Shown here: piece by piece, positions 45,055 through 56,098 of the stretch
Layout of the letters: every line of letters begins with the position of its first letter
Numbering within the stretch: position 1 is the first letter of the stretch
NCBI GenBank assembly: GCA_037903355.1
Contig: JBAJFE010000014.1
Location: forward strand, 7,192,001 to 7,256,000
Reading direction: 5' to 3'
DNA length: 64,000 bases
Source: Trichuris trichiura
Lineage: Eukaryota; Nematoda; Enoplea; Trichinellida; Trichuridae
The notes under the pieces: generated by a model
What the model saw: only the letters and a program-made list of their open reading frames with translations
Told to the model about the DNA's origin: nothing
Databases searched by the model: none
Translations under genes and position numbers: made by a program

Positions 45055-47712
45055 CTAAATGACGTAGTCATTCAAGTATTGTGGTCGTTGTGTTCGACGC
45101 ATTGGTTTTAGATTCGGCGTCGTATTTGTTTTATCCGTTTCCCGATAAGGAGTCGCAACCGGCCCTTGGGGATCAGGCGTCTGTTCGGCCGGCACAGTCG
45201 GGATTTCCCGATCTGGTGCCTCTTTGGCTGGTTCGTGAAGCTCTGATTGATTTTCTTCAAGAGCCTCGGTCGTAATTGGAGCATATGTGCCTGTACCACT
45301 CGGTATCGACCTTTCAATTCCCGGTATTACTGGTGATCCACCATTTCCTCGGTTGCATATGTGGTCGATCGATCGGCGGACTCGCGTTTCCGTTTGTGGT
45401 AGTCCTACCCAAACGGCCGAGGAGTTATAACTTCCTGTACGACGCCAGGCAGCCACTTCGACGCTGCGTGCGGGTGGAAGTCCCGGGCCCATACCCTGTC
45501 TCTCACCTGAAAGGACCCGCATTCGTCGGCTGTCCTTCGTTCCTGAATTGATAGCGTCCTCTTCCTGGGGTTTTTCCTTTACTGCCGAAAGGTCTGGATG
45601 TAAATTATCCAACAGTGACTTTGGTCATCGGCGAAGCAGTATTTCCGCTGGAGATAACCCTGTCGCCGAATGTGGCGTCAGTCTATAGTTGAAGAGAAAT
45701 CTGCTAAGAGTAATACCCCATTTGTCTGAGGCCATCGCTCGCAGCGCTTCCTTCGTCGTCTGCACCACTCTTTCAACCAGTCCGTTAGATGACGGATGGT
45801 ACGGTGCAACTTTTAGGAATCTTATCTGATTTGCCGTGCAAAACTGCCTGAAATTACCCGAGTCGAAAGCTGTTCCGTTATCGGAGACCACGACATCCTG
45901 GAGCCTATGGGTTGCAAACAAACGCGCCAAGTGTCGAATCACTTCTTTGGATTCCGTTGAGGCTACTTGTTCCACGTTCAAGCCATTTTGACTGAGAGTC
46001 CACAATGAGTAGGTACGTCTTGCCCCGAAATGGGCCGGCGAAATCAATGTGGATTCAAGACCAGGGTCTTGGTGTCCAGTTCCACCCACGTGGCGGAGCT
46101 TTTGGAGGGTTGCCTCTGTACTGTTGGCAGTCTGAGCATTCAGCAACCCGGCGTTCTATTGTTTCGTCGATTCCTGGCCACCAAACGTAGCTTCGTGCCA
46201 GCGCCTTCATGCTCACTGTTCCCGGATGTGCATGGTGGAGCACTTCTAAAACGCCCTTCTGTAGACGTTTTGGTATGATGACCCGTGATCCCCATAATAA
46301 GCAGCCCCAGACCACCGTAAATTCATCTCGCCGTCTGATAAATTATGTGAACGGGTCGCCCTGGCTTCCCCCAGGCCAGCCGTGCAAGACCCAGTGTTGC
46401 ACTCCGGAGAGAATTGGGTCCTTACGCGTCAGTTTAGCTACTTCCCTTGCATCTAGCAGGATCACATCATCGACGCTGTCGCTTCCCTCGACCCCCATCA
46501 TGAGGACGTCCGCAAACAGGCTGGGTTGAACGAATTTCTCCCCTGGCGTGCCCGTGTGGTCCCGATCCGTGGGCAATGGGAATCGGCTTAAACCATCGGC
46601 GTTTCCCTTCGGTTTTCCACTGCGGTAAGCTAAGTCGATGTCGTATGCCGAAAGGAGCAGTCGCCAACGCAGCATCCAATTTGTCATCACTGTTGGCGTT
46701 GGTTTCCTTGTGGCCAGCAATCCTAACAGTGGCTTATGATCTGTGAACGCCGTGAAATGTCTGCCAAACAAATATTGGTGAATTTTTTTACTCTGAACAT
46801 AAGCGCCAAAGCCTCTTTGTCGGTTTGGCCATAGTTCCGTTCTGTTTTCGACATTGTTCGTGACGCGTAAGCGACCACCTTTTCTTGCCCGCTCTCTATT
46901 TGGCTGAGGACTGCTCCTAGCCCGTAGTCCGACGCGTCACAAGCCAGAATTAACAGTTTCGTTCCGTCGAAATGAGCTAACAAAGCATCTGTTGTTAGTA
47001 GCCTCTTAACTGCTTCAAGTGATGCCTGTTCCTTTGCCTCCCAGTGCCAACTCGACGGTTTCGTTGCATCCAGAAGTCGATGCAAGGGTTCCAGCACGGT
47101 CTCCTTTCTTGGCGTAAAAGCTGAGTAGAAGTTGAGTAAGCCCAAAAAGGCTTGCGACTGTTTTACGTCTTTGGGAGGCGATGCCTCTCTGATAGCTCTC
47201 AATTTGTCTTCAGTTGGCCGAATTCCTGCTTTAGTAACTCGAAAATTGAGGAACTCCATTTCTTCAGTGCCGAAGGAACATTTTTCTTTATTTAGTCGGA
47301 GCCCATTGTCTGCCAATACTTTCAGCACCTGACCTAAGCGGCAGTCGTGCTCCCGTTCTGACCGACCCATTATAAGGGTGTCATCGAGATATGGTTTAAC
47401 ACCAGGGGTCCCCTACAGGAGCGTTTCTATCAGACGTTGAAAAATTCCTGGGGCTACGTCTACTCTGAATGGCAGACTTTTCATGCATCAGAGCCCCTTG
47501 GGCGTATTCAGCGTTAGTATCTCCGCTGACTTTTCATCCAGCGTTAATTGTTGGTAGGCTTCTGATAGGTCTAACTTCGAGAGCCACGCCACTCCACTGA
47601 GGATGCTGAACATTTCCGGCCCCGTTGATATCGGGTAAACGTCTTTCCTCGTAACCAAATTGACCGTTGCGGTGTAGTCCCCACAGATGCGGATTTCCCC
47701 TCCTTTCTTCGT
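45055..47712 (-). pseudogene. Gypsy pol, distal part: RT, RNase H, integrase
   Basis: From 47712 downward: R-I-C-G-D-Y and D-L-S-E-A-Y of the RT palm, then the catalytic P-Y-L-D-D-T-L-I at about 47385, RNase H blocks A-C-D-A-S-D-Y-G and N-Y-G-Q-T-D-K-E-A-L-A-L (about 46930-46800), F-T-D-H-K-P-L and N-A-D-G-L-S-R, an integrase zinc site H-H-A-H-P-G and C-S-D-C-Q, then V-D-S-Q-S-K-W-like, V-V-S-D-N-G-T-A-F and N-G-L-V-E-R carrying the catalytic Asp, Asp and Glu (46000-45750), and a tail to the stop at 45055. At least five frameshifts or stops (near 47486, 46770, 46310, 46050 and 45620) break it. Confidence 0.9.
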
Positions 47713-47835
47713 TTCATAGTAGATCTTCAGATTCACGGGTTTGGCCTGTTGGATGTATCTGTAAGTAAACTTCAAAATGCCCTACCAACGGATGGATGAG
47801 CAAATTGTAAGAGAAAATACAGAACAATTTGTATA

Positions 47836-47875
47836 CCGTACGTTTCGGAACTGCTCATGTTCCGTCGTCAGCAGT
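47836..47875 (-). ncRNA. Hammerhead-like ribozyme motif in Penelope 3' tail
   Basis: Minus strand: CUGACGA (47871-47865), C, stem GGAAC/GUUCC with loop AUGAGCA, GAAA, then the self-complementary CGUACG, GU. It lies a few tens of bases after the endonuclease stop codon and so ties the motif to a recognisable Penelope coding region. Confidence 0.7.
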
Positions 47876-47939
47876 GTTGGGGAGAAGGTGTTTATTCAGT
47901 AAGGGGTTTATATAGCGCATGGGTACAATGGGTGTTTGA

Positions 47940-49267
47940 TTAGTTGGGTAGGGCGCAGCATTGGAATTTATTAATCGGCGCAACCCATACTTCACTAACC
48001 TCCACGCCATTGTCGTGATTGATAGTGGAGTTGCTCTGGATGTACAGAGCCTCCTTAATACGCCTAAGATGTAATAAGTTTTCGTGGCATATGATCTTCG
48101 GGTGCGGGTCGAGTGTGCACCGAGATGCGTGCTCAACGATCACTGAGGCACTTATCGCGTTTTCCATGGCTTTTCGAGGGTCCGTTGTCGGTGGACGCCC
48201 TCAGCCGGTGGCCTGTACCCTATTGAGTCTTCGTTCGGCGTTCTTGTATGTCAACACATTCTTCATGTGTTGCCCGAATCTCTTAAGTAAAGTGTTGCCC
48301 GTTTCTCCTATGTAGGAGGCGTTGCAACCATACTTTATCTGGTAAACGACACCGGGTCTGCTGTCAAAAGGAACCTTGATCCTGTCATTTCTCACAATCG
48401 AACGAAGATTACATGAACTTTCAAATCTCACGTTGAAATTTAAGGAGCGCCCCAGTCTCCTGATTCGTTCACTTAAACCACTGTAGTAGGGAAGGAGCAG
48501 CACCGGGCGTTGTTGGTTATCAGGCGGGGATGGTGATGAAGGTTTATTTTGTTGGCATTGTTTAATAATGGAATTGATGAATTTACTGGGGTATCCGTTA
48601 CTGCATAGTGTGTTATAAATGTGTCTTAATTCTGTATTTAAATGTTCGGGGTCACAAACCGTTAGGGCCCTGTCAACCATCCCTTTAACTATACCTCTTT
48701 TAAATGAAATGGAGTGATGGGAAGAGAAGTTTAGGTGCCGGTCCGAGTGGGTGGGTTTCCTATAAACTGTTGTTTTTAACTTATTCCCTTGTTTAATGAC
48801 TAAGACATCTAGAAAAGGGAGTTTACAATTATTTTCCTTCTCAATGGTTAGCGTTATCTGGTTGGGGAAGAGACTATTCAGGTGCTCCAAGAGAGTTTCT
48901 TCACTGCCTGATTTTATGATGGCAAAGATGTCGTCTATATATCTTTTGAAAAGGATAGGAGGGGCACAGTCTTGCAGAGTGCTGAAGGCTTTTTCTTCGA
49001 GATGTTCCATGAAGATCTCCGCAAGTATGGGGGAGAGTGGACAGCCCATAGGCGCACTGTCCTTTTGTGAGAAGAAACTATCCTGGAATCTGAAGTAGTT
49101 GCCCTCGCGCATGCAGAACGACACTAATTTAACTATGTGGGTGGGGTTTAATTTCGTCCTCTGCAAGATGGTGTCGTCCGCACCTAACAGAGTTTGAAGC
49201 AAGTTGATGGTATATTTTATGGGAACGCTTGTGAAAAGGTCTTTTACATCGTAACTGACCATGATAA
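47940..49267 (-). pseudogene. Penelope-like reverse transcriptase plus GIY-YIG endonuclease, 5' truncated
   Basis: RT palm blocks from 49267: S-Y-D-V-K-D-L-F-T-S-V-P (first catalytic Asp), M-G-C-P-L-S-P-I-L-A-E-I-F, and K-R-Y-I-D-D-I-F with the catalytic Y-x-D-D at about 48940. A Leu/Arg-rich linker follows, then the endonuclease with V-V-Y-Q-I-K-Y-G-C and S-Y-I-G-E-T-G-N-T-L (GIY-YIG, with Val for Gly in the first triplet) and R-F-G-Q-H. One TGA stop at about 48201 splits the endonuclease; the frame then resumes with A-S-V-I-V-E-H-A-S-R-C and R-R-I-K-E-A-L-Y-I, the conserved C-terminal part, to a stop near 47940. By comparison the copy at 63574-63948 lacks that stop. The N-terminal part of RT is absent because of 5' truncation on integration. 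Confidence 0.92.
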
Positions 49268-49280
49268 CTCCTTTCTTCGT

Positions 49281-49970
49281 TACCATAACAATAGGGGAAG
49301 CCCAGTCTGACCACAAAACAGGCTGTAAGCTGCCGCGTTTATCGAGGCGTTCAATCTCCTCCTTCACCCGATCGACTAACGCAAACGGGACGGGGCGACA
49401 TTTGAGGAAGCGGGCTCTGGCTCCTGGCACCAAATCGATATGTATTGGAGGTCCTTTATATTTTCTCAGGCGTGGCTGGAAAACTTCCGGGTATCTCTCC
49501 GTCACTCGCAGCCAGTTACTGCTTAGCAATGCTCCTGCTACTGCGGGTGCCGCTGAAATTTGGTGCAATGGTACGTTGATATTGATTTTGAATGGACCGA
49601 ACCAAGCTCGGCCCAAAAGTGGTCTTCCTCCGTTTCGCATCACGAATATTTCCAGGTCACGGTTAACCCTTTTGTACTGCACTCCAGCTTGGAAGGATCC
49701 TAATACCGCCATTCTTTTCTTTGACCACGTGTTGATTTTTAAACTGGAACTCCTTAGTTTAGGAAGACGGCCCTTCAATTGAAACATTTTTTTCGCTAAT
49801 TAGAGTCAAAGCTGACCCACTGTCAACTTCGAATTCGATGTGGGTTCCATTTACCAATACTGATAACGTCATTGCCGGTTCCACTGAAACGTGCTGAGAC
49901 CCTGTAGCGTACACCTTGAGAGCGTTTACACGGCCGCGACCCTGTGAGAGGCCATCTTCTGATTCTGGTG
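49281..49970 (-). pseudogene. Gypsy protease and RT start
   Basis: The minus strand from about 49960: a protease with V-N-G-T-H-I-E-F-E-V-D-S-G-S-A (Asp-Ser-Gly active site at about 49820), then after a frameshift near 49790 the block G-R-P-L-L-G-R-A-W-F-G-P-F, then the RT entry Y-P-E-V-F-Q-P-R-L and W-S-D-W-A-S-P-I-V-M-V-T-K-K-G, where the Penelope insertion begins. A long open frame (49787-48201) reads straight from this RT start into the Penelope RT; that continuity is an accident of the insertion phase. Confidence 0.9.
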
Positions 49971-49971
49971 T

Positions 49972-50607
49972 TCAATATGTATCTCGAGACGGCGTTTGTT
50001 TTACTGCATGCACGCTTCTTCGCCTGTCAGTGCGGCGTGAATTCCCAGCGATGGCACTCTCCTGCTGCCAGCTTGTTGTGGGCAGGCTACTACGGCATAC
50101 TTTGCTCACATGTCCTTTCTTATGGCAACGATGACAAAATGATTCCTTCAATCGGCAAGAGTCGGCAGAATAGCCCTTTCTGTGACATCGCCAGCACCTG
50201 GTGCCTTCTGTTCCAAATGAAACCTGATTGCTTCTGCCAGATCTGTTCTTATTAGCCAAGGCGTGAACAGTTGGCACCGGAGAATTTGCAGCGCGCTCCT
50301 CCAACAATCTGGATTGCGTTGCAACCGTTTCTCCAAGTAGTGCGAGGCTATACACCTCCTTCAACGGAAGTTCCAGGCTGCGCAATATGCGGCATAGTGT
50401 TTCCGCATCACACATTCCGATAATAAACTGGTTCTGCAATTGCTCATCCACCGTCTCGGCCACTGTCGGTGTCGCCTCAAACTGGCAACGTCGCGCTAAG
50501 CGTCGTAAATGCGTCATGAACACGGCAACAGGTTCATCTAGTTGCTGTTTCCTAGAGTAGAATTCTGCTCGAGCCGTATACGTATCGTGTCTCACCCTTG
50601 TCGCCAA
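49972..50607 (-). pseudogene. Gypsy gag, C-terminal half with two zinc knuckles
   Basis: A 211-residue open frame with capsid-like helices (F-M-T-H-L-R-R-L-A-R-R-C) and two CCHC-type knuckles: C-W-R-C-H-R-K-G-Y-S-A-D-S-C and C-H-R-C-H-K-K-G-H-V-S-K-V-C. The second has the canonical C-x2-C-x4-H-x4-C spacing, while the first has Ser in the histidine place, one residue late. The frame begins right at the LTR edge, so the N-terminal capsid region has been deleted. Confidence 0.85.
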
Positions 50608-50608
50608 T

Positions 50609-50794
50609 TGTTGTGTTTCGTCTCTGACCTCTTATTCACGAAAAAGCGATAACAACTCTGGTTGCACCATGACTTCCAGAAAAACCCAGAGTCAATATAA
50701 TGTCGGGATATAATCCTGTCAAGCAACATGGGACTCATAGGTTTACTTACCTTCAAGACGTGCCGGTTCCTGATCAGCAAGTCCCGACACAACA
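50609..50794 (-). repeat. Gypsy 5' LTR
   Basis: 186 bp beginning TGTTGTGTTTCG and ending ACAACA as read on the plus strand. In element orientation TGGCGACAAGGGTGAG follows within three bases and could be the tRNA primer site, although a deletion joins it to gag almost at once. Confidence 0.88.
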
Positions 50795-52035
50795 ACTTCA
50801 TAACGGTTTCCGTCTTTACTTTGCTCCATGCCTTTATTACGAACTGGCACAGCAAACTGAGCGATGGCGCTCGCCTTCGTCCTCTGGTTGTGTAACTCTT
50901 CATCCCGTTCGTCATCCATTCTTTCCATTCTCCTCGCATGTAGTCTTTAAAGGACTTATTAATGCCGACGTCCAGCGGCTGCAGAACTGATGTAAGAACA
51001 CCAGGAATTACGGCTGTTTCTATTTTATAATTTTTTACATGTGATTTTCTTGTTTCAGCTACGTGACTTCAGAGTGAATCTCACAGCAGTAAGCTTCTGT
51101 TGTTGCCCAGGCCTTTCTGTCCAGATATTGTCAATTCAAAATCTCACACCCTGTTCATCCGTCTAGCTGTTTTTATGAAAGTAGGCAAAGGCGCCAGAAG
51201 GAAAATCCTTCTTTGGTCTCCTTTTCCTCTTAAATATGACCATGGGCTTCAACTTCATTCCATTAGCCAGGCAGGACAACACCACCGTGAAACGAGTTCT
51301 TTCATGTCCAGTGCTCTTCAGAACTATAGATTTTGTGCCTTCACTGTCCACGGTTCTATTCCCAATCATATCGAAAAATGTTGGCGTCTCATCCATGTCA
51401 CCGATGTTGCCCAGTGGATACTCATTTCTTCTTGTAAGTTTACTGAAATGCCTGGAAATACGATTTAGTGAGATAAGTACAGTTTCCATTCTTCTGTGGA
51501 ACACGGCTTCGACTTCAGATTATTTGGTGATCGCATGCTACGCTTCTTCAAAAAAGATACGTGTAAACCTGCCGCCGGAAGTCACGCAGTTTATCGTCCA
51601 AATCCACAGTCATTTTCTGTGCAATTTTTGTCTTTTGTCTCAGGATGGGGTCCTTACCTTCATGAAGCGGCTGCACCATCCAGCCGTTTCGGTAAAGCTG
51701 TAGGATAAAAATGTTGGTTCCAACGGGCCCAGTTCATCGCTTGATTTCTCATGTCTGTCCTCGTGATGATACGGCCGCTCCGTCGCTGTTGTCGTACCCA
51801 TTCTGCCAAACTGTTTTCTAGTTCAGGTCAATAGGCGATGCATGAGCGACTTGCGCGTTTTTTCTTCAGGGCTTCTTCCTGTTTCCTCCGAACTATCACC
51901 GTCTTCCGGGTAACGCCATACTTCCTAGCCGCCTGTCCATTGTTGCTTTCTTTTGCCATTTTGGCGACTTCCAACTTGAATCAGGCTTTGTAGCTTCTCC
52001 TCGTCATAGATCGCATGCAGAATGCACTAAGTAAA
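50795..52035 (-). pseudogene. Pogo-like transposase, left copy (3' end displaced by Gypsy)
   Basis: Read on the minus strand from about 52010: an HTH start (M-R-S-M-T-R-R-S ... A-R-K-Y-G-V-T-R-K-T), the CENP-B-like middle (P-E-L-E-N-S-L-A-E-W-V-R-Q), then an open block at 51504-51163 with G-D-M-D-E-T-P-T-F-F-D-M, K-S-T-G-H-E-R-T-R-F-T-V-V-L and P-M-V-I-F-K-R-K containing the first catalytic Asp, and V-L-Q-P-L-D-V near 50990 with the last. The middle block resembles POGK/pogo-type transposases. Many stops occur. The frame is cut at ACTTC by the Gypsy insertion and resumes at 44859. Confidence 0.85.
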
Positions 52036-52985
52036 ACTGAAAAATTCCTTCGTTAAGGAAAGTTATTCTTCGTTATTCACATGGTTTCTTCAGTTGCTAC
52101 TAAGAGCGCGATACAGAGCGACACGCGATACGCAGGGACAAATTTAGATGAAACTGAAGAAAACAAGTATGTTCAAACTGTCCCAGTACGTTACTGTTAC
52201 GTACGAACCAACGAAGCACAGTGATCCAAAGGAACAACTTCATCCCATTTCAAGGGCAAAAGTTTACGTAGCGCAGCCTTTCACTTTTCACAAACATGAA
52301 GCGAATGAAGACGCAAACTGTTGAGCATTTCGGTGAAAGAACGACACACTTCATCTTCATTGATTATAATCAGCTAACATGCCGCGCTAGGCTTGTTTCT
52401 CTGATGCAGCAAAGGATGGGAAATCACAGCTCCTGAAGTTTGATGATAACGCTGCGTGACCTTTATCGATGATAACTGTAAGCTGAGTCGATGAGAACTG
52501 TGTGTCCGCTCAGAACTGAGCTTACAGCTGTCGTCGATGGTGGTCACGCATCGTTATCTTCAAACTTCAAGAGCTGTGATTTCCCATCCTTTGCTACGTC
52601 AGATAGACAAGCCTAACGCGGCATGTTAGCTGATTATAATCCATGAGGATGAAGTGTGTCGTTCTTTCACCGAAATGCTCAACATTTTGCATCTTCATTT
52701 GCTTCATGTCTGTGAAAAGTAGAAGGCAGTGCTACGTAAACTTTTGCCCTTGAAATGGGATGAAGTTGTTCCTTTGGATCACTGTGCTTCGTTGGTTCGT
52801 ACGTAACAGTGACGTACTGGGACAGTTTGAACATACATGTTTTCTTCAGTTTCGTCTAAATTTGTCCCTGCGTATCGCGTGTCGCTCTGTATCGTGCTCT
52901 TAGTAGCAACTAAAGAAACCATGTGACTAACGAAGAATAACTTTCCTTAACGAAGGAATTTTTCAGTTTTATTTAGTGCATTCTG
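52005..52985. repeat. Near-perfect palindrome at the centre of the pogo duplication
   Basis: Arms of about 470 bp, for example GAATAACTTTCCTTAACGAAG against CTTCGTTAAGGAAAGTTATTC, with few differences. The loop at about 52490-52510 is small. It should extrude a cruciform and will be hard to assemble or clone intact. Confidence 0.85.
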
Positions 52986-52986
52986 C

Positions 52987-54290
52987 ATGCGATCTATGAC
53001 CAGGAGAAGCAACAAAGCCAGATTCAAGTTGGAAGTCATCAAGATGGCAAATGCACGGGTGGCCAGGAAGTATGGCGTTACTGGGAAGATGGTGATAAAT
53101 TGGAGAAAACAGGAAGAGGCCCTGAAGAAGACGCTGAAGAAAAGACGCGCAAGTCGCTCAGGCATCACCTATTGGCCTGAACTAGAGAACAGTTTGACAG
53201 AATGGGTACGACAACCGCGACAGAGCGGCCGTATCATCACGAGGACAGACAGAGAAATGAATCGTTGAACTTGGCCCACTGCAACCCATACTTATCCTAC
53301 GGCTTTACCATAACGGCTGCACGGTGCAGCTGTTTTATAAAAATTAAAGACCCCGTCCTGAGACAAAAGACGAAAATTGCACGGAAAATGACTGTAGATT
53401 TGGAGGATAAACTGCGTGACTTCTTGCAGGAAGTTTACACGTATCTTTTTTGAAGAAGCATAGCGTGCGATCTCCAAATAGGCAGAAGTCGAAACCGTGT
53501 TTCACGGAAGAAATGAAACTGTACTCTATCTCACTAAGTCGTATTTCCAGGCGTGTCAGTAATCTGACAAGAGAAAATGAGTTTTCATTGTTCAACATCA
53601 GTAACACGGATGTGGCGCCATCATTTTTTGATATGATTCGGAATAGAACCGGTAACAGTAAACGCACGAAGTCTATAGTACTGAAGAGCACTAGCCATGA
53701 AAGAACTCATTTCACGATGGTACTGTTTTGCCTGGCTAATGGAATGAAACTGAAGCCAATGGTCATATTTAAGATGAAAAGGAAGCTGAAGCAGGATTTT
53801 CCTTCTGGCTCCTTTGTCCACTTTCATGAGAACGGCTGGATGGATGGGCCGGGAGTGAGACTGTAGATTGACAACATCTGCAGAAAACGGCTTGGGCATA
53901 GTAGTTACAGAATCTTACGGGTTTGGGACTTATTCCAAAGTTACGTAGCCGAAACAATAAAATCACATTTAAAGAAATGTAGAATAGAAACAACCGTAAT
54001 TCCTGGTGCTCTTACATCAGTTCTGCAGCCGCTGGACGTCTGCATTAAAAGGCCCTTTAAAGACTATATGCGAGAAGAGTGGGAAGAATGGGTGGCGAAC
54101 AGGCAGAAAAGCTACACAGCCAGAGGACGAATGTGAACGCCATCGCTCAATTTGCTGTGCCGGTTGGTAATGAAGTCATGGAGCAAGGTAGGGGTGGAAA
54201 CCGTTTTGCGGTCTTTTCGAAAATGCTGTATCTCCATCCCGTTGGAAGACACAGAAGACGATGAACTGCCAGACAATTCCGAGGACGATA
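52987..54290 (+). pseudogene. Pogo-like transposase, right copy
   Basis: Starts M-R-S-M-T-R-R-S-N-K-A with the HTH A-R-K-Y-G-V-T-G-K-M-V, then R-R-A-S-R-S-G-I-T-Y-W-P-E-L-E, a broken DNA-binding middle, the DDE block at about 53590-53800 (S-N-T-D-V-A-P-S-F-F-D-M, K-S-T-S-H-E-R-T-H-F-T, P-M-V-I-F-K-M-K) where the Asp-Glu-Thr of the left copy is Asp-Val-Ala, and the end V-L-Q-P-L-D-V-C-I-K near 54030. Multiple stops; less intact than the left copy at the catalytic block. Confidence 0.83.
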
Positions 54291-54655
54291 CTTAGCATAA
54301 TCGTTTCTTCTGCTTTGCTATTGATGTTCTCCGCTTCAAGCGCAATGTTTATCCGCTTCTCCAATCTATTCATCTGTGTTTTCCGTGCAACAGTTATAAT
54401 AGACGTCCAGTAAACCTATTCAATCCTATTCATTTCTCATAACCTATGCGATGGTGTACAACACGCGCTAATGGGCAGCTAATGAGTTTCCTCGTTGAAG
54501 TTGAGGCAAGACAGTTTCAATTGAACGGACGATTAGCATTCACAGGAAACTGACCAATGAGAATTGACCCTGACTTAAGCAATGAGCGTCGCCGTAACTG
54601 CGCCAGCCATTCCGTCCCATTGCTTGGATAGGGGGTGTTCTTTTAGGCCGTCATA

Positions 54656-55187
54656 TGAGGTAAACGTGGGGAGCATAACGCACTTGGGCCAACTGATGTA
54701 CACATATACGTGTACTGGTGCTTCTTAGTCGTTAAGACATTGAACTAACATTGACAATAAGAAGGCCAAAGCGACACCAATTTCCCGTTCTTTGCTAAAG
54801 CTTGAAAATATCTTCTTAAAGACATTAGTGGATCAGCACCTGCTGATAGCTCACTACGACCGGAGACATTGTGTTCGTGCTGAAGTGCTTTTCTTGAGTT
54901 CGAAAGGGTCTCCTGTATCAGTGGCCGGCCGGAAGTAGAGGCGGCAACTTCAAAGGAGCTGTTTTCGCTCGCCTTCACTCTTTTTTAAGGGTCAGTAACG
55001 AAATTCCAGGCCAAGGGGTCAGACATAATGGAGAATCAGTTGTGTGCCGTTTACCAAGACGCGACGCAGATCGGTCAGTTGACCTTCAATGTTTTTCACT
55101 CTTTCTTAGGGGTCAGTAACGGAATGCCTCGGCCAATATTTCGCGGGTCGATAACTGCAGCTACTTCATGTGCCGCTGATGCTCCAT
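54656..55187. other. No gene seen
   Basis: Two near-repeats of CTTTTTTAAGGGTCAGTAACG / CTTTCTTAGGGGTCAGTAACG lie about 115 bp apart (54978 and 55093). Otherwise nothing supported. Confidence 0.4.
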
Positions 55188-55375
55188 CGTGACCCGTCTT
55201 CAGCGGTCATAAATGAATGTAGGACCGCTGAAGACGGGTCACGATAGACCCGGAAGCTCCGGGGAATTTTTTACGTTTATTGTATATATCAACGGGACAA
55301 CTGACCCGTAATAAAGACACTTCAATATGAAAACATATGGTCCCGTACAAAAACATCACATCTTCAATAAAACAT
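55188..55375. mobile_element. Penelope-like double-tail hairpin, family B, left arm truncated
   Basis: The left arm keeps only about 25 bp (CGTGACCCGTCTTCAGCGGTC). The right arm is full length and passes through ATGAAAACATATGGTCCCG, codons M-K-T-Y-G-P-V-Q-K-H-H-I-F. A flanking duplication was not identified. Confidence 0.7.
55224..55262 (+). ncRNA. Hammerhead-like ribozyme motif, family B
   Basis: CUGAAGA (55228-55234), C, stem GGGUC/GACCC with loop ACGAUA, then GGAA in place of GAAA's start (CCCGGAAG), and CUCCGGGG. The core is slightly altered. Confidence 0.5.
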
Positions 55376-56098
55376 ATTGTCTTCCAAATGGTTCCCTTAC
55401 CGCACACAAGACTTACGTGACCTTAGTACTTGTTAACAGACATCCAGTTTGTAGTCCTCTTTTTCTAATCGCAAAAAGAGGGATCGTGCAAATGACATTT
55501 TCCTAAGACGGGGATGGTTTCTGCGCCCCCTGCGCGTAAACAGGTCATGCGAACATTGAGAGTGACTTGCTTTGTGTATTGCGTAATTAGGAACATGCTG
55601 GCATACGGTAGTGGAAACCAAATCGCTTCTTAAGGCAGTATGGTTATGCAGCATTGTATGATAAAGAACTTCCATATTCAACAAAATGCTTAGGTTTCAG
55701 AAGATAAGCTTTACTTTTCGGGTTGCAGAAGTGATTAATCGAACGGTTAGCGGAAATAGCTAGAGCATGCCTGCGTAGAATTGGAAACATTAAGGATGTA
55801 AGTATATCGACTCTTCCTGGATAAATTTTTTAAACTTCCTAATGGAAAAACAGTTACATCAATTTATGACACTGAAAATGCTGTCACAGAAGCGATTTTA
55901 TTTTTGAAACTAGAGAATTGTCTGTCAGCGTTAGAAATAAGCTATGGTAAAGATGGATAGGACAGCCAGAGATCGGAACTGTCAGACTGTATGGTCCCAT
56001 TGCGTGCTTGACCAGAATATGACCACAAGAGGATGTTCTGGTTTATTGGTTAACAGGTATTTGGGTGGATATGACAGGAGAGTTTCTGTGTTTTTATA
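55376..56098. other. No gene seen
   Basis: AT-rich, no supported feature. Confidence 0.4.

Larger units (their letters stand above)
47713..49267 (-). mobile_element. Penelope-like element, 5' truncated, inserted in Gypsy RT
   Basis: A 1555-bp insertion flanked by CTCCTTTCTTCGT at 47700-47712 and 49268-49280 (13-14 bp target-site duplication). On the minus strand it starts in the middle of the RT, continues through RT and the GIY-YIG endonuclease, a ~90-bp spacer, a hammerhead-like motif, the GCTCATCCATCCGTTGGTAG block, and ends at ACTATGAA. The tail is the subfamily also seen in hairpin 1 (441-810). Confidence 0.92.
44860..50794 (-). mobile_element. Gypsy/Metaviridae LTR retrotransposon, degenerate, with Penelope insertion
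   Basis: Bounded by 185-186 bp LTRs and the 5-bp target-site duplication ACTTC (44855-44859 and 50795-50799), which interrupts the pogo transposase reading frame. Order on the minus strand is LTR, truncated gag, protease, RT, RNase H, integrase, C-terminal tail, LTR. Removing the 1555-bp Penelope insertion and one copy of its duplication leaves about 4.4 kb. The front part of gag appears deleted: the gag frame starts almost at the LTR edge. Differences between the two LTRs (about 10%) show the insertion is not recent. Confidence 0.92.
44419..54655. mobile_element. Giant inverted duplication of a pogo-like element
   Basis: The outer ends TATGACGGCCTGCTAGAACA (44419 on) and TTCTTTTAGGCCGTCATA (to 54655) are inverted, and so are the ~280 bp inside them (for example TTCAACGCGAAAACTGATCAG against its diverged complement near 54480). 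Two divergent transposase copies, read outward from the middle, lie on the minus strand (about 52035-50795, continuing at 44859-44720) and on the plus strand (52987-54290). Between them the arms 52005-52480 and 52515-52985 pair almost base for base around a loop at about 52490-52510. Thus two copies are joined at their 5' ends, leaving identical 3' termini outside, like a very large foldback transposon. The Gypsy element lies inside the left arm. Confidence 0.8.

Noticed and set aside
48201..49787. A single 528-residue reverse transcriptase gene
   Set aside because: The frame crosses the 49268 insertion junction with a 13-14 bp target duplication; the front is Gypsy and the back is Penelope.
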